From Xenophilus sp. AP218F (GTDB lineage Bacteria; Pseudomonadota; Gammaproteobacteria; Burkholderiales; Chromobacteriaceae), in assembly GCA_002213445.1 (NCBI GenBank), contig NJIE01000009.1, forward strand, positions 1-64,000: 64,000 nt of DNA, written 5' to 3'. A model generated the notes under the pieces. The model was not told where the DNA came from, made no database searches, and worked only from the letters and a program-made list of their open reading frames with translations. Both the position numbers and the translations under genes were made by a program. The stretch's first letter is position 1. The number at the start of each line of letters is the position of its first letter. Positions 27,944 to 37,313 of the stretch are shown here, piece by piece.

Positions 27944-28768
27944 ATGGACCCCATCCTGCTGTTTCATTCCCTGATCATGGGCCTGGTGGAAGGCATTACC
28001 GAGTTCCTGCCCATCTCCTCAACCGGCCACCTGATCCTCACCGGCGACCTGCTGAACTTCCTGGACAAGGAAAAGCGCGACGTCTACGAAATCTTCATCC
28101 AGCTGGGCGCGATGCTGGCCGTGGTGTGGGAATACCGCCGCAAGATCACCTCGACCTTCGCCGGCGCGACCCGCCCCGGCAGCGAACGCAATCTGCTGCT
28201 TGGCATCATCATCGCCTTCATTCCGGCCGCCATTCTCGGCAAGCTGTTTTCGGAAAGCATCAAGGCCGTGCTGTTCAATCCGGTTTGCGTCTCCATCGCC
28301 TTCATCGTCGGCGGCCTGATCATCCTGTGGGCGGAAAAGCGCCAGCATCAGGTCAAGGTGGAAACCGTCGACGACCTGAGCCTGAAGGACGCGCTGAAAG
28401 TGGGCCTGTGCCAGTGCCTGGCGCTGATTCCCGGCACCAGCCGCTCCGGCGCCACCATCATCGGCGGCCTGTTCCTCGGCCTGTCGCGCAAGGCGGCCAC
28501 CGAGTTTTCCTTCTTCCTCGGCATCCCGACGCTGGGCGCGGCTTCGCTCTACAGCCTGCTCAAGCATCGCCACGTGCTGGATGGCAACGATATCGGCATC
28601 TTCGCCGTCGGCTTCGCATCCTCTTTCGTGTTCGCCTTTTTGGCGATCCGCGCCCTGCTGCGCTTCATTTCCAGCCACACCTTCATCGCCTTCGCCTGGT
28701 ATCGCATCGCCTTCGGCCTGATCGTGCTGGGCACCTGGTGGACCGGCCTGGTGCGCTGGAGCGTCTGA
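27944..28768 (+). CDS. uppP: Undecaprenyl-diphosphatase UppP (BacA)
   Basis: A 274-residue inner-membrane phosphatase that recycles undecaprenyl pyrophosphate after peptidoglycan export and gives bacitracin resistance. Catalytic motifs are GITEFLPISSTGHLIL (about residues 18-33, with the essential Glu and Ser) and PGTSRSGATIIGG (about 166-178, with the essential Arg). About eight membrane segments are visible and the length is typical (273). A strong terminator follows. Confidence 0.97.
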   Translation: MDPILLFHSLIMGLVEGITEFLPISSTGHLILTGDLLNFLDKEKRDVYEIFIQLGAMLAVVWEYRRKITSTFAGATRPGSERNLLLGIIIAFIPAAILGKLFSESIKAVLFNPVCVSIAFIVGGLIILWAEKRQHQVKVETVDDLSLKDALKVGLCQCLALIPGTSRSGATIIGGLFLGLSRKAATEFSFFLGIPTLGAASLYSLLKHRHVLDGNDIGIFAVGFASSFVFAFLAIRALLRFISSHTFIAFAWYRIAFGLIVLGTWWTGLVRWSV

Positions 28769-28788
28769 ACCCGCCCGCCGCCAAAGCC

Positions 28789-28816
28789 AAGCCCCGGCAT
28801 GCGCCGGGGCTTTTTT
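28789..28816 (+). terminator. Terminator after uppP
   Basis: AAGCCCCGGC-ATGC-GCCGGGGCTTTTTT: a 9-10 bp stem and six T residues. Confidence 0.92.
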
Positions 28817-28841
28817 CATGTCCGCGGCTGCGCGGCAGCCC

Positions 28842-29675
28842 TCAAACCAGGGCGATGCGCACGTAGATGGGCTGGTAAGGCGCTTCCTGGCTGACCTTGA
28901 CCAGGCCCTCCTTTACCAGCTCCAACACGGCGATGAAGTTGACCACCAGGTGGGCGACGCCCTTCTCGACGTCGAACAACTCTTCGAACGGCACGTACTC
29001 GCGGCCGTCCAGGTAACGCAGAATCCAGCTCATCTGCTCGCGCACCGACAATTCGTCCTTTTCCACCTTGTGATGGCGGTGATGCTTGGCGCGCGACAGG
29101 ATGGACATCCACGCCTGGCGCAGATCGACGGCGCTGACGTCGGGCAGGCGCTGCTCGGCCGACTGCTCCACCAGCACCGCCAGCCAGGCGAAATCGCGGT
29201 CGGCCTGCGGAATCTTGTCCAGCGCCAGCCCGGCGAGCTTCATCTGCTCGTACTCCAGCAGGCGGCGCGCCAATTCGGCGCGCGGGTCTTCCGGCTCGCC
29301 GTCCTCGTCCAGCTGCGGCCTGGGCAGCAACAACCGCGACTTGATTTCTATCAGCAGCGCGGCCATCAGCAAATACTCCGCCGCCAGCTCCAGCCGGCCC
29401 TGCTGCATGGCGTCGATGTAGGACATATACTGGCTTGTGATGGCCGCCATCGGGATGTTCAGCACATCGAGGTTCTGCTTGCGGATCAGGTAGAGCAGCA
29501 GGTCGAGCGGGCCTTCGAAACTTTCCAGAATCACTTGCAGCGCGTCGGGCGGGATGAACAGGTCTTGCGGCACTTCCAGCACCGGCTGGCCGAAGACATG
29601 GGCGATCGGCACGCTGGCCGGCAATTCCGGCGCGGTGAGTTGAAAATCGGAGGCGTGTTCTGCGGAGGGATTCAT
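28842..29675 (-). CDS. scpA: Segregation and condensation protein A
   Basis: A kleisin of about 277 residues. The N-terminal segment FEGPLDLLLYLIRKQNLDVL is the ScpA signature that binds SMC, and the C-terminal winged helix lies near DVEKGVAHLVVNFIAVLELVK. It bridges SMC heads with ScpB in chromosome segregation. scpB is not adjacent. The start is uncertain: ATG 29675 (MNPSAEH) and an in-frame ATG at 29738 both lack a good RBS; the first gives the normal length. Confidence 0.93.
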   Translation of the reverse strand: MNPSAEHASDFQLTAPELPASVPIAHVFGQPVLEVPQDLFIPPDALQVILESFEGPLDLLLYLIRKQNLDVLNIPMAAITSQYMSYIDAMQQGRLELAAEYLLMAALLIEIKSRLLLPRPQLDEDGEPEDPRAELARRLLEYEQMKLAGLALDKIPQADRDFAWLAVLVEQSAEQRLPDVSAVDLRQAWMSILSRAKHHRHHKVEKDELSVREQMSWILRYLDGREYVPFEELFDVEKGVAHLVVNFIAVLELVKEGLVKVSQEAPYQPIYVRIALV

Positions 29676-29765
29676 GGCGGCAAGAATACCAGCACAGTCG
29701 GCGCGAGTGGCTGAACTTTTGCCAACACAAGCTGACATATTACGGTTGATTTAAGAAGAATCGCC

Positions 29766-30200
29766 GTGACATTAACAGTGCATTTACATCGCCTTTGCTT
29801 CGCAGCCGTTCTGCTGCTGTCCGCCTGCAGCCCGGGCAACAGCAGCCAGGCGGTGCAGACGCGGGCGAACGACACGGCCGCGGCCACCCTTGCCACCGGC
29901 TCTTCCACCCTGTTCTGGCGCAAGCTGCAAATCGAAGAAAACAGCTACCAGCTGATTCACGACAAGCTGGGCGCGGAGGGCGCGCTGCATCTGGCCAAGG
30001 TGGAGCCCGCCATGGAAGACGAGCAATACACCCTGTGGTGGCTGGCTCCGCCGGCCCCCGGCCAATCCGCCTCCAAGGCGCGCGCCTTCCGCGTCAAGGG
30101 CGACATCCACAGCGGCAAGGTCCTGAGCATAGAATGCCGCGGCGACGACGGCCGGCTGCACGCCTGTTACGCCCATGGCGCCAACGCCTCACCGCGTTAG
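29766..30200 (+). CDS. Putative lipoprotein, unknown function
   Basis: A 144-residue protein starting with GTG. The N-terminus has a short basic and hydrophobic stretch ending in the lipobox LLLSAC (Cys about 21), so it should be processed by signal peptidase II. The mature part contains WRKLQIEENSYQLIHDKL and a C-terminal pair of cysteines (SIECRGDDGRLHACYAHG). I do not recognise the family. AAGAAG lies 8 nt before the start. It is transcribed divergently from scpA and converges with the PilZ gene, whose stop is 6 nt away. Confidence 0.7.
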   Translation: MTLTVHLHRLCFAAVLLLSACSPGNSSQAVQTRANDTAAATLATGSSTLFWRKLQIEENSYQLIHDKLGAEGALHLAKVEPAMEDEQYTLWWLAPPAPGQSASKARAFRVKGDIHSGKVLSIECRGDDGRLHACYAHGANASPR

Positions 30201-30205
30201 CGCCC

Positions 30206-31696
30206 CTACTCTTTCCCGGATTCCAGCACTTCGTCCACCCGGATTTCCATCAGCTGGCAGCTGGCCGTCTGCTGCAAGAGCCGCACCGCGCGCACCTGGC
30301 GCACCTCTTCCCCCTGCCGCAACAGCAAGGGACGCTGCGCCTGATACCAGCGCCCCGCCGCCGCCAGCACGCCGCCGCGGCAGAAGCGCCGCTCCGGCTG
30401 CACCAGCAGGGCCGGCTCGAACGGCGTGTGCGCGTGGCTGGTCAGCGGCGCCAGTTCCACCGCCTGCGGCCGCTTGCCGATCAGCTCCACGCCGCACTCG
30501 GTTTGCAGCTCCTCGCCCGGCAGGCTCAGCCAGCGCACCAGGCCCAATTGCCAGGCCAGGCCCTTGCGGCGCAGCATCACCAGCTCGCCGGCCCGCAGTT
30601 GCTGCCCCAGCGCCTCGCCTTGCAGCATCAGTCCGGAGGCGCTGAGATTGGCCAGTTGCAGATGCGCCGGGACCGGCGGCTCGCCCTCGCCCGCCGCCAG
30701 ACGCCAGCACTGCGGCAGCTGGCTGAGCAGGGCCACGGTCTCGCTGTGGAAGCGGCGAAAGCGCGCGTGCCGCCGCCGGGGCGGGCTGCGCCATTCCTGA
30801 TCCAGCCGCGCCAGCAGCTGCGATTCGACCCCGCACGGCGCGCCGGCGGCCTGCAGCCGATTCAACTCGGCGCGCAGCTTGTCCAGCGTCCGGCCGGCGT
30901 CGGCCCGCCACCAGCTTCCGCCCTCCTCCGGCGGCTGTTCGGCGACAAAACGCGGCGGCTTGTCGCCGGCTTCGGCAAACAGCCAACCGTCCTGTTGCGG
31001 CAAGCCCGGCGCCAGTTGCTCCAGCTGCAAATAACGCGCTTGCGCGGCGATCCACGGCAACAGCAGCGCCTGCTGCCGGTTGTCCAGCCGGTTGCTGGCC
31101 GTCATGCCCAGCAGCAGCAGACGGCGATACCAGCCTCCCAGGCTGTCGCCGCCGCCGGCAACGGTCTTGCGCTCCCAACCCTGGCTTAGCGCGCAGGCGA
31201 ACAGCCGGTGGCAATCCAGCCAGAAACCGCCGGGCAGCGGCGCGTAGCTGCGCGCATGCAGAGTCTGAACGTCCCAGGCGCTGGCGAAGGCCAGCGCCAG
31301 CGCCTCCTGCCGCAGCCGGCCGCCGGAAAACAGCCCGCCGCCGGCTTCCTCGCAATCGCGCGACAAGAGCTTGCAGTCCTGATGCAGCCGCAACAGCAGC
31401 GCGCGCCCCAGGCTCAAGGCCTGGCGCGCTTCGGCGCTGCCGACCGGGTCGGCCGCCCGGGCCCAGTCCTCCAGCGCGGCCGCCTGCGGCAAGATCGCGT
31501 CGCGCAGCATGCTCAGCGCCTGGCAACGCTCTTGCGGCGGCAGCGCGTAACGGGCCAGCTGGCGCAAGGTCTGCAGCCAGCGTTCGCAGGCCTGCCGCGG
31601 CTGGCGCGGCGGCTCGGCCAGCGTCTGCCGCAAAACGGCGGCCCAATCCGGCGGCGGCGCTTCATCGCCAAAAGCGTGTTCGACAGACAACTTCAA
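30206..31696 (-). CDS. PilZ-domain protein, probable cyclic-di-GMP receptor
   Basis: A 496-residue cytoplasmic protein. The first 300 residues are helical, rich in Leu, Arg and Gln, and unrecognised. From about residue 310 it has RRRHARFRRFHSETVALL (RxxxR) and then LQLANLSASGLMLQGEAL (N/DxSxxG), the two sequence elements of a PilZ domain that bind cyclic-di-GMP. A beta-rich stretch follows to the end (ECGVELIGKRP). The start at 31696 (MLKLSVEHAFGD) is the first Met of the compact protein; longer frames run over htpG. It lies downstream of htpG on the same strand, beyond the htpG terminator. What it controls is unknown. Confidence 0.75.
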   Translation of the reverse strand: MKLSVEHAFGDEAPPPDWAAVLRQTLAEPPRQPRQACERWLQTLRQLARYALPPQERCQALSMLRDAILPQAAALEDWARAADPVGSAEARQALSLGRALLLRLHQDCKLLSRDCEEAGGGLFSGGRLRQEALALAFASAWDVQTLHARSYAPLPGGFWLDCHRLFACALSQGWERKTVAGGGDSLGGWYRRLLLLGMTASNRLDNRQQALLLPWIAAQARYLQLEQLAPGLPQQDGWLFAEAGDKPPRFVAEQPPEEGGSWWRADAGRTLDKLRAELNRLQAAGAPCGVESQLLARLDQEWRSPPRRRHARFRRFHSETVALLSQLPQCWRLAAGEGEPPVPAHLQLANLSASGLMLQGEALGQQLRAGELVMLRRKGLAWQLGLVRWLSLPGEELQTECGVELIGKRPQAVELAPLTSHAHTPFEPALLVQPERRFCRGGVLAAAGRWYQAQRPLLLRQGEEVRQVRAVRLLQQTASCQLMEIRVDEVLESGKE

Positions 31697-31803
31697 CATG
31701 GAAAAACGCGGGTAGTGGAATCCAGCCGGCATCATAGCCGCCGCCGACCGGGGCAAGGACCCCGACGCCGCGGGATTATTACCATTCTCCCGGCCCCTCC
31801 GCG

Positions 31804-31838
31804 CAAAAAAACCGCCCGGCCTGGCGGCGGGGCGGTTC
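31804..31838 (-). terminator. Terminator after htpG
   Basis: On the minus strand AACCGCCC and GGGCGGTT pair around a 12-nt GC-rich loop, followed by TTTTTTT, 20 nt after the htpG stop. Confidence 0.85.
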
Positions 31839-31857
31839 TGGCGAAGCGGGCGGCGGT

Positions 31858-33753
31858 TTAGGCCGACAGCTCCAGCATCAGCTTGTTGATGCGCTTGACG
31901 AAGGAGGCCGGGTCTTCCAGCTTGCCGCCTTCGGCCAGCAGCGCCTGGTCGTACAGCACCTGGGCCAGGTCGGAGGCGCGGCCTTCGTCGGTCTCGTCGG
32001 CGAGCTTTTTCACCAGCACGTGTTCCGGGTTGATTTCCAGCGTCGGCTTGCTGCCTTCCACCTTCTGGCCCGCCGCCTTGAGCATGCGCTCCAGGTGGGC
32101 GCTCATGTCGTGCTCGCCGGCCACGAGGCAAGCCGGGCTTTCGGTCAGACGGGCGGTGGCGCGCACTTCCTTCACCTTCTCGCCCAGCGCCTGCCGCACC
32201 TTTTCCACCACCGGCTTGGCGGCTTCTTCCACCTGCTTCTGGGCTTCCTTGTCGGCTTCGTCTTCCAGCGCGCCCAGGTCCAGAGCGCCCTTGGCGACCG
32301 ATTGCAGCGGCTTGCCGTCGAACTCGAACAGCGAACCCACCACCCACTCGTCGACGCGGTCGACCAGCAACAGCACTTCCACGCCCTTCTTCTTGAACAC
32401 TTCCAAGTGCGGGCTGTTCTTGGCGGCGGCCAGGGTGTCGGCGGTGATGAAGTAGATCTTGTCCTGGCCTTCCTTCATGCGGCCCACGTAGTCGGCCAGC
32501 GATACCGTCGGCTCCTCGCCGTCAGAGGCGGTGGAGACGAAGCGCAGCAGCTTGGCGATGCGCTCCTTGTTGGCGTGGTCTTCGCCGGTGCCTTCCTTCA
32601 GCACCTGGCCGAATTCCTTCCAGAACGCGGCGTACTTCTCCGGCTGGTTGGCGGCCAGGTCTTCCAAGAGGCCCAGCACCTTCTTGACGCAACCGTTGCG
32701 GATGGCGTCGATGTCCTTGGATTCCTGCAGGATTTCGCGCGAGACGTTCAGCGGCAGATCGTTGCTGTCGATCACGCCGCGCACGAAGCGCAGGTAGTGC
32801 GGCATCAGTTTTTCGGTGTCTTCCATGATGAAGACGCGGCGCACGTACAGCTTGACGCCCTGCTTGCGCTCGCGGTCCCACATGTCGAACGGCGCGCGCG
32901 ACGGGATGTACAGCAGCTCGGTGTATTCCTGGCGGCCTTCGACACGGGCGTGGCTCCAGGCCAGCGGCTCGGTGAAGTCGTGGGCGACGTGCTTGTAGAA
33001 TTCGTGGTACTGCTCTTCGGTGATGTCGTTCTTGCTGCGGGTCCACAAGGCGGAGGCGGAGTTCACCGCTTCCATCTCGTCGCTGACGACGACTTCGCCG
33101 TTTTCGCCGTAGCTGTTGCCCTTCTTCATCTCGATCGGGATCGAGATGTGGTCGGAATACTTGCGGACGATGCCCTTGAGCTTCCAGTCGTTGAGCAGCT
33201 CGTCTTCGCCTTCTTTCAGGTGCAGCACGATTTCGGTGCCGCGAGCGGCCTTCTCCACCTGCTCCAGCGTGTACTCGCCGGCTCCGTGCGATTCCCAGCG
33301 GGTGGCGACGGCGTCGCCGGCGCGACGGGTGGTCAGCGTCACCTTGTCGGCGACGATGAAGGCGGAGTAGAAGCCCACGCCGAACTGGCCGATCAGGTTG
33401 GCGTCCTTCTTGGCGTCGCCGGACAGTTGCTCGAAGAAGGCCTTGGTGCCGGACTTGGCGATGGTGCCGATGTTGGCGATCACTTCGTCGCGGCTCATGC
33501 CGATGCCGTTGTCGGCGATGGTGATGGTGCGGGCCTCGCTGTCGAAGCCGATGCGGATTTTCAGATCCGGGTCGTTTTCGAACAGTTCCGGCTTGGCCAG
33601 TCCCTCGAAACGCAGCTTGTCGGCGGCGTCGGAGGCATTGGAGATCAGTTCACGCAGGAAGATTTCCTTGTTGGAATACAAGGAGTGGATCATCAGCTGC
33701 AGCAGCTGTTTCACTTCGGTCTGAAAACCCAGGGTTTCTTTCTGTGCACTCAT
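31858..33753 (-). CDS. htpG: Chaperone protein HtpG (Hsp90)
   Basis: A 631-residue bacterial Hsp90. The N-terminal ATPase (about 1-215) has [31 protein letters not shown] and [13 protein letters not shown]; the middle and C-terminal dimerisation domains follow in normal length (E. coli 624). I chose the ATG at 33753 ([11 protein letters not shown]), with an alternative ATG 6 nt upstream; no clear RBS separates them. Heat-shock control is expected, but I did not find a convincing sigma-32 promoter. Confidence 0.97.
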   Translation of the reverse strand: MSAQKETLGFQTEVKQLLQLMIHSLYSNKEIFLRELISNASDAADKLRFEGLAKPELFENDPDLKIRIGFDSEARTITIADNGIGMSRDEVIANIGTIAKSGTKAFFEQLSGDAKKDANLIGQFGVGFYSAFIVADKVTLTTRRAGDAVATRWESHGAGEYTLEQVEKAARGTEIVLHLKEGEDELLNDWKLKGIVRKYSDHISIPIEMKKGNSYGENGEVVVSDEMEAVNSASALWTRSKNDITEEQYHEFYKHVAHDFTEPLAWSHARVEGRQEYTELLYIPSRAPFDMWDRERKQGVKLYVRRVFIMEDTEKLMPHYLRFVRGVIDSNDLPLNVSREILQESKDIDAIRNGCVKKVLGLLEDLAANQPEKYAAFWKEFGQVLKEGTGEDHANKERIAKLLRFVSTASDGEEPTVSLADYVGRMKEGQDKIYFITADTLAAAKNSPHLEVFKKKGVEVLLLVDRVDEWVVGSLFEFDGKPLQSVAKGALDLGALEDEADKEAQKQVEEAAKPVVEKVRQALGEKVKEVRATARLTESPACLVAGEHDMSAHLERMLKAAGQKVEGSKPTLEINPEHVLVKKLADETDEGRASDLAQVLYDQALLAEGGKLEDPASFVKRINKLMLELSA

Positions 33754-33842
33754 GGTCATCAATGTTCATGGGGTTGGCGATACTGGCCAGATGGTGGCGG
33801 GAAAAACCATTTCAAGACCCCATGGGCAAAGAGGTCGCCATG

Positions 33843-33874
33843 AAAAAAACCCGACGCGGCGGGGCCGGGTCGGG
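33843..33874 (-). terminator. Terminator of the feoA-feoB-bfr transcript
   Basis: On the minus strand CCCGAC and GTCGGG pair around a GC-rich loop, followed by TTTTTTT, 26 nt after the bacterioferritin stop. Confidence 0.8.
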
Positions 33875-33900
33875 CTGGATTGGATGCGCCAGCGTCAGGC

Positions 33901-34383
33901 TCAGACCGAGCTGGCCGACATCTGCGACTGGATGTAGTTTTGCAGGCCGACCATGCCGATCAGCTTGAGCTGCTGCTCCAGCCAGTGGGCGTGGTCGTTT
34001 TCGGTTTCTTCCAGCAGCACCATCAGCGCGTCGCGGGTAACGTAGTCGCGCACGCTTTCGCAGTGGGCGATCACTTCCTTGAGCAGCGCGCCGACGCGGT
34101 ATTCCACCTGCAGGTCGCTCTCCAGCATGGCCTTGACGTCCTGGCCCACCACGATGGGCACGCGCTTGGCCACGTCCGGCTTGCCTTCCAGGAACAGGAT
34201 GCGGGCGATCAGCACCCGGGCGTGTGACAACTCGTCCTCGCGCTCGTGGTCGATGCGCTGGAACAGCTTTTCCAGACCGAAGTCGCTGTACATCTCGGCG
34301 TGCACGAAATACTGGTCGGCGGCGGACAGCTCCTCGGCCAGCAGCTGGTTGAGCAGTTCTATCGTCTTGGGATGGCCTTGCAT
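33901..34383 (-). CDS. Bacterioferritin subunit lacking the heme-ligand methionine
   Basis: A 160-residue ferritin-like four-helix protein that oxidises and stores iron. Ferroxidase ligands Glu18, Glu51 and His54 are present (DHEREDELSHARVLI), as is the later ETENDHAHWLEQQL pair. Residue 52, the Met that ligates heme in bacterioferritin, is Leu. It therefore probably cannot bind heme as a homodimer and may mix with the second bacterioferritin at 48547-49017, which keeps Met52. It lies 95 nt after feoB on the same strand, so import and storage of ferrous iron are probably co-expressed. Confidence 0.92.
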   Translation of the reverse strand: MQGHPKTIELLNQLLAEELSAADQYFVHAEMYSDFGLEKLFQRIDHEREDELSHARVLIARILFLEGKPDVAKRVPIVVGQDVKAMLESDLQVEYRVGALLKEVIAHCESVRDYVTRDALMVLLEETENDHAHWLEQQLKLIGMVGLQNYIQSQMSASSV

Positions 34384-34478
34384 CGCGAATCCTGTTCTTG
34401 TTCTGGGAAATAACCCTGATTGTAGCCCGAATCAGCCGCCAATACCGTCCTGGCGAAAATAATCCGGGCTGGCCAGGA

Positions 34479-36242
34479 TCAGCGCAGCAGCAACACGCCC
34501 TGGTAGAAGGCGAAAGACAGCAGCCAGGCCAGGCCCACCGACCAGACCACCGACAGGCCGGTGAACAGCCGGCTCCGGGACTCGCGATACACCGCGGCCA
34601 CCGTCGACACGCACGGCACGTAGACCAGGGTGAAGATCAGGAAGCTCATCGCCGATGCCCAGTCCAGATGCTGCATCAGCACCGCGCCCAGTCCGGACTC
34701 GGACACGCCGTACACCACGGCCAGGCTGCCCAGCAGGATTTCCTTGGCGATGAAGCCGAACAGCAGCACCACGGCCAGTTCGTGACGGATGCCCACCGGG
34801 TCGAGCAGCGGCGAGAGCGCGCTGCCCAGCGCGTCGGCCAGCGTCTTGTTCTCTCCGGCCGGAATGTGCGTCACCAGCCACACCAGCACCACGCCGGCCA
34901 GAATGAAGGTGGACGCCAGTTGCAGGAAGGCGCGCACCTCGCCCAGCGCCCGCGCCAGAAGATGGCCGAGACCCGGCAGACGGTAAGGCGGCACCTCCAG
35001 CAGGAAGGCCTCGTTGCCCTGGTAATAGCGCTTGAACAGCCAGGCGGTGAAAAAGGCCACGGCGAAGCTGAGCAGATAGAAGGCCATCAGCACCCACGGC
35101 GCTTGCTGCGGGCTGAACAGCACGCCGGCGAAGAACACCACCACTTGCAGGCGCGCCGAGCACATCGAGAACGGAATCACCAGCATGGTCAGCAGGCGCT
35201 GCTTGCGGTCGCGCAGCACGCGGGTGCCCAGCACCGCCGGCACATTGCAGCCAAAGCCCATCAGCTGCATCACCAGCCCGCGGCCGTCCATGCCCAGCCG
35301 CGACATCAGCGCGTCGGTCAGGTAGGCGGCGCGGGCCAGATAGCCGCAATCCTCCACCACCGCCATCAGCACGAAAAAGACGAGCAGGATGGGCACGAAG
35401 GTCAGCACCGTGCTCACCCCCTGCCAGATGCCGTCGATCAGCAGGCTCTCCAGGATGGGCGGCAGCGGCAGGCCGGACAGCCAGCTGTCCTTGATCCAGT
35501 CCAGCCCGGCGCCGGCCAGGTCCTGCAGCGGCGTGCCGATCTGGTAGGTCAGGTTGAACACCAGCGCCATCATCGCCAGGAACAGCGGCAAGCCGAGCCA
35601 GGGGTGCATCATCCAGCGGTCGATTTTTTCCGTGACCTGCGGCGGCAGTTGCGCCGGCAGCGACCAGCTGCCGTCCAGCGTCCGGCGCGCGGCGGCGATG
35701 GCCGCATCGGTTTCCGGCACCGCCGAGAGATCGGCGTGAACCGCCGGCGTCTGGCGATTGGCCAGCTGGTTGAGCTGTTCCATCAGCCTGGGCCAGCCCT
35801 CCATCCGTCGCGCCGACACCAGCGCCACCGGCGCGCCCAGCCGCGCGGCCAATTCGTCCAGATCCAGCTGCACGCCCAGCTGGCGCGCTTCATCGGCCAT
35901 GTTCAGCACCACGAGGCACGGCAAGCCGCTGGCCAGCAGCTGCAGCGCCAGCGGCAGCTGGCGATCCAGCTGGCAGGCGTTGAGCACCAGGATGGCGCCG
36001 TCGAAGGCGGTGGCCAGCAGCACGTCGCGCACCACCGCCTCGTCGTCGCTGTAGCCGGTCAGGTCGTTGACGCCGGGCAGGTCGATCAATTCGACCATGC
36101 TGCCGCCCAGCAGCAGCCGCGAGCTGACCAGTTCCACGGTCAGGCCCGGCCAGTTGCCTACCCGCTGCGACATGCCGGTGAGGCGATTGAACAGGGTGGA
36201 CTTGCCGGTATTGGGCAAGCCGATCAGGGCGAACCGCTTCAT
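34479..36242 (-). CDS. feoB: Ferrous iron transporter FeoB
   Basis: A 587-residue Fe2+ permease. The N-terminal G domain has GLPNTGKST (G1), IDLPGVNDL (G3) and LNMADEA (G4), and a GDI-like helical linker runs to about residue 215. The membrane part has the two Gate motifs, with cysteines in MGFGCNVPAVLGTRV and LVYVPCVSTVAAVYR. It is shorter than E. coli FeoB (773) but complete. It overlaps feoA by 4 nt (ATGA), so translation is coupled. No feoC is present. Confidence 0.96.
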   Translation of the reverse strand: MKRFALIGLPNTGKSTLFNRLTGMSQRVGNWPGLTVELVSSRLLLGGSMVELIDLPGVNDLTGYSDDEAVVRDVLLATAFDGAILVLNACQLDRQLPLALQLLASGLPCLVVLNMADEARQLGVQLDLDELAARLGAPVALVSARRMEGWPRLMEQLNQLANRQTPAVHADLSAVPETDAAIAAARRTLDGSWSLPAQLPPQVTEKIDRWMMHPWLGLPLFLAMMALVFNLTYQIGTPLQDLAGAGLDWIKDSWLSGLPLPPILESLLIDGIWQGVSTVLTFVPILLVFFVLMAVVEDCGYLARAAYLTDALMSRLGMDGRGLVMQLMGFGCNVPAVLGTRVLRDRKQRLLTMLVIPFSMCSARLQVVVFFAGVLFSPQQAPWVLMAFYLLSFAVAFFTAWLFKRYYQGNEAFLLEVPPYRLPGLGHLLARALGEVRAFLQLASTFILAGVVLVWLVTHIPAGENKTLADALGSALSPLLDPVGIRHELAVVLLFGFIAKEILLGSLAVVYGVSESGLGAVLMQHLDWASAMSFLIFTLVYVPCVSTVAAVYRESRSRLFTGLSVVWSVGLAWLLSFAFYQGVLLLR

Positions 36243-36469
36243 GCTTCCGACCTCACCTGGATGGCGCAGGCCAGGCTGCGGCGCAGCAAAAAGCGGGTGG
36301 CGCCCACTTCCAGCAACAAAGGCCCGCCAAAAGGCGCGATCTGCCGCAGCCGGAAGCGGCTGCCCGGCACCAGGCCAAAGGCGGCGACGCGACGCATGGC
36401 GTCAGGCCCCAGGTCCAGCGAGGCGACCACGCCGCGCTGCCCCGCCGGAAATGCATCCAGAGAGAACAT
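36239..36469 (-). CDS. feoA: Ferrous iron transport protein FeoA
   Basis: A 76-residue SH3-like protein required with FeoB for Fe2+ uptake, with the typical LGPDAMRRVAAFGLVPGSRF and LRQIAPFGGPLLLEVG segments. Its stop overlaps the feoB start by 4 nt. The 219-bp upstream region should hold the promoter; I saw only a poor Fur-box match there, so iron control is plausible but not shown. Confidence 0.92.
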   Translation of the reverse strand: MFSLDAFPAGQRGVVASLDLGPDAMRRVAAFGLVPGSRFRLRQIAPFGGPLLLEVGATRFLLRRSLACAIQVRSEA

Positions 36470-36688
36470 CAGAATCCCCTAATCAATAACGCGAACAATT
36501 TTCATTAGTATATCGAATGCCATCGCGGCCGCCTGCGGCAGATTGTCGCAATCTGTTGATCGCTTGACCTCCATCAAGGCCATGCGGCCGGCTTATGACG
36601 CGGCAATCCTCGCATTTTCAATAGCCTGCGCGCGCGCTAAACGGGTAAAATCGAGGCATTGCACTATAAACCATCCGGGTCAAAGACT

Positions 36689-37258
36689 ATGAGCATCAAA
36701 TCGGACAAGTGGATCCGCCGCATGGCGGCCGACCACGGCATGATCGAACCGTTCGAATCCAACCAGGTCAAGGTGCTGGACGGCCAGAAGGTGATTTCCT
36801 ACGGCACCTCCAGCTATGGCTACGATATCCGCTGCGCCGATGAATTCAAGGTATTCACCAATATCAACAGCACCATCGTCGATCCGAAAAACTTCGACCC
36901 CAATTCCTTCGTCGAGGTCTCCGGCAAGGGCTATTGCATCATTCCGCCCAACAGCTTCGCCCTGGCGCGCACCGTGGAGTACTTCCGCATCCCGCGCAGC
37001 GTGCTGACCGTCTGCCTCGGCAAATCCACTTACGCCCGTTGCGGCATCATCGTCAACGTCACCCCCTTCGAGCCGGAATGGGAAGGCTACGTGACGCTGG
37101 AGTTCTCCAACACCACTCCGCTGCCGGCCAAGATCTACGCCAACGAGGGCGTGGCGCAAGTGCTGTTCTTCGAATCCGACGAAGTCTGCGACGTGTCCTA
37201 CGCCGACCGCGCCGGCAAGTACCAGGGCCAGGTGGGCGTCACCCTGCCGCGCCCGTAA
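36689..37258 (+). CDS. dcd: dCTP deaminase
   Basis: A 189-residue trimeric enzyme of the dUTPase superfamily converting dCTP to dUTP and ammonia. Motifs are [19 protein letters not shown] (phosphate-binding Ser/Arg) and [16 protein letters not shown] with the catalytic Glu. Length is close to E. coli Dcd (193). The ATG at 36689 (MSIKSDKW) fits the family; the frame extends 30 nt upstream without support. A GC-rich hairpin follows the stop. Confidence 0.97.
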   Translation: MSIKSDKWIRRMAADHGMIEPFESNQVKVLDGQKVISYGTSSYGYDIRCADEFKVFTNINSTIVDPKNFDPNSFVEVSGKGYCIIPPNSFALARTVEYFRIPRSVLTVCLGKSTYARCGIIVNVTPFEPEWEGYVTLEFSNTTPLPAKIYANEGVAQVLFFESDEVCDVSYADRAGKYQGQVGVTLPRP

Positions 37259-37264
37259 GGCCAT

Positions 37265-37293
37265 CCGCCCCGCCGGCGGCGGGGCGCGTCTTT
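37265..37293 (+). terminator. Possible weak terminator after dcd
   Basis: CGCCCCGCCGGCGGCGGGGCG folds into a strong hairpin, followed by CGTCTTTCC. The T run is short, so termination may be partial and the next gene may be read through. Confidence 0.4.
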
Positions 37294-37313
37294 CCCACTC
37301 ATCTGGTTTCCCC

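Noticed and set aside
36470-36520. Fur box upstream of feoA
   Set aside because: The best 19-mer matches the consensus poorly, so iron control of feo is not shown by sequence.
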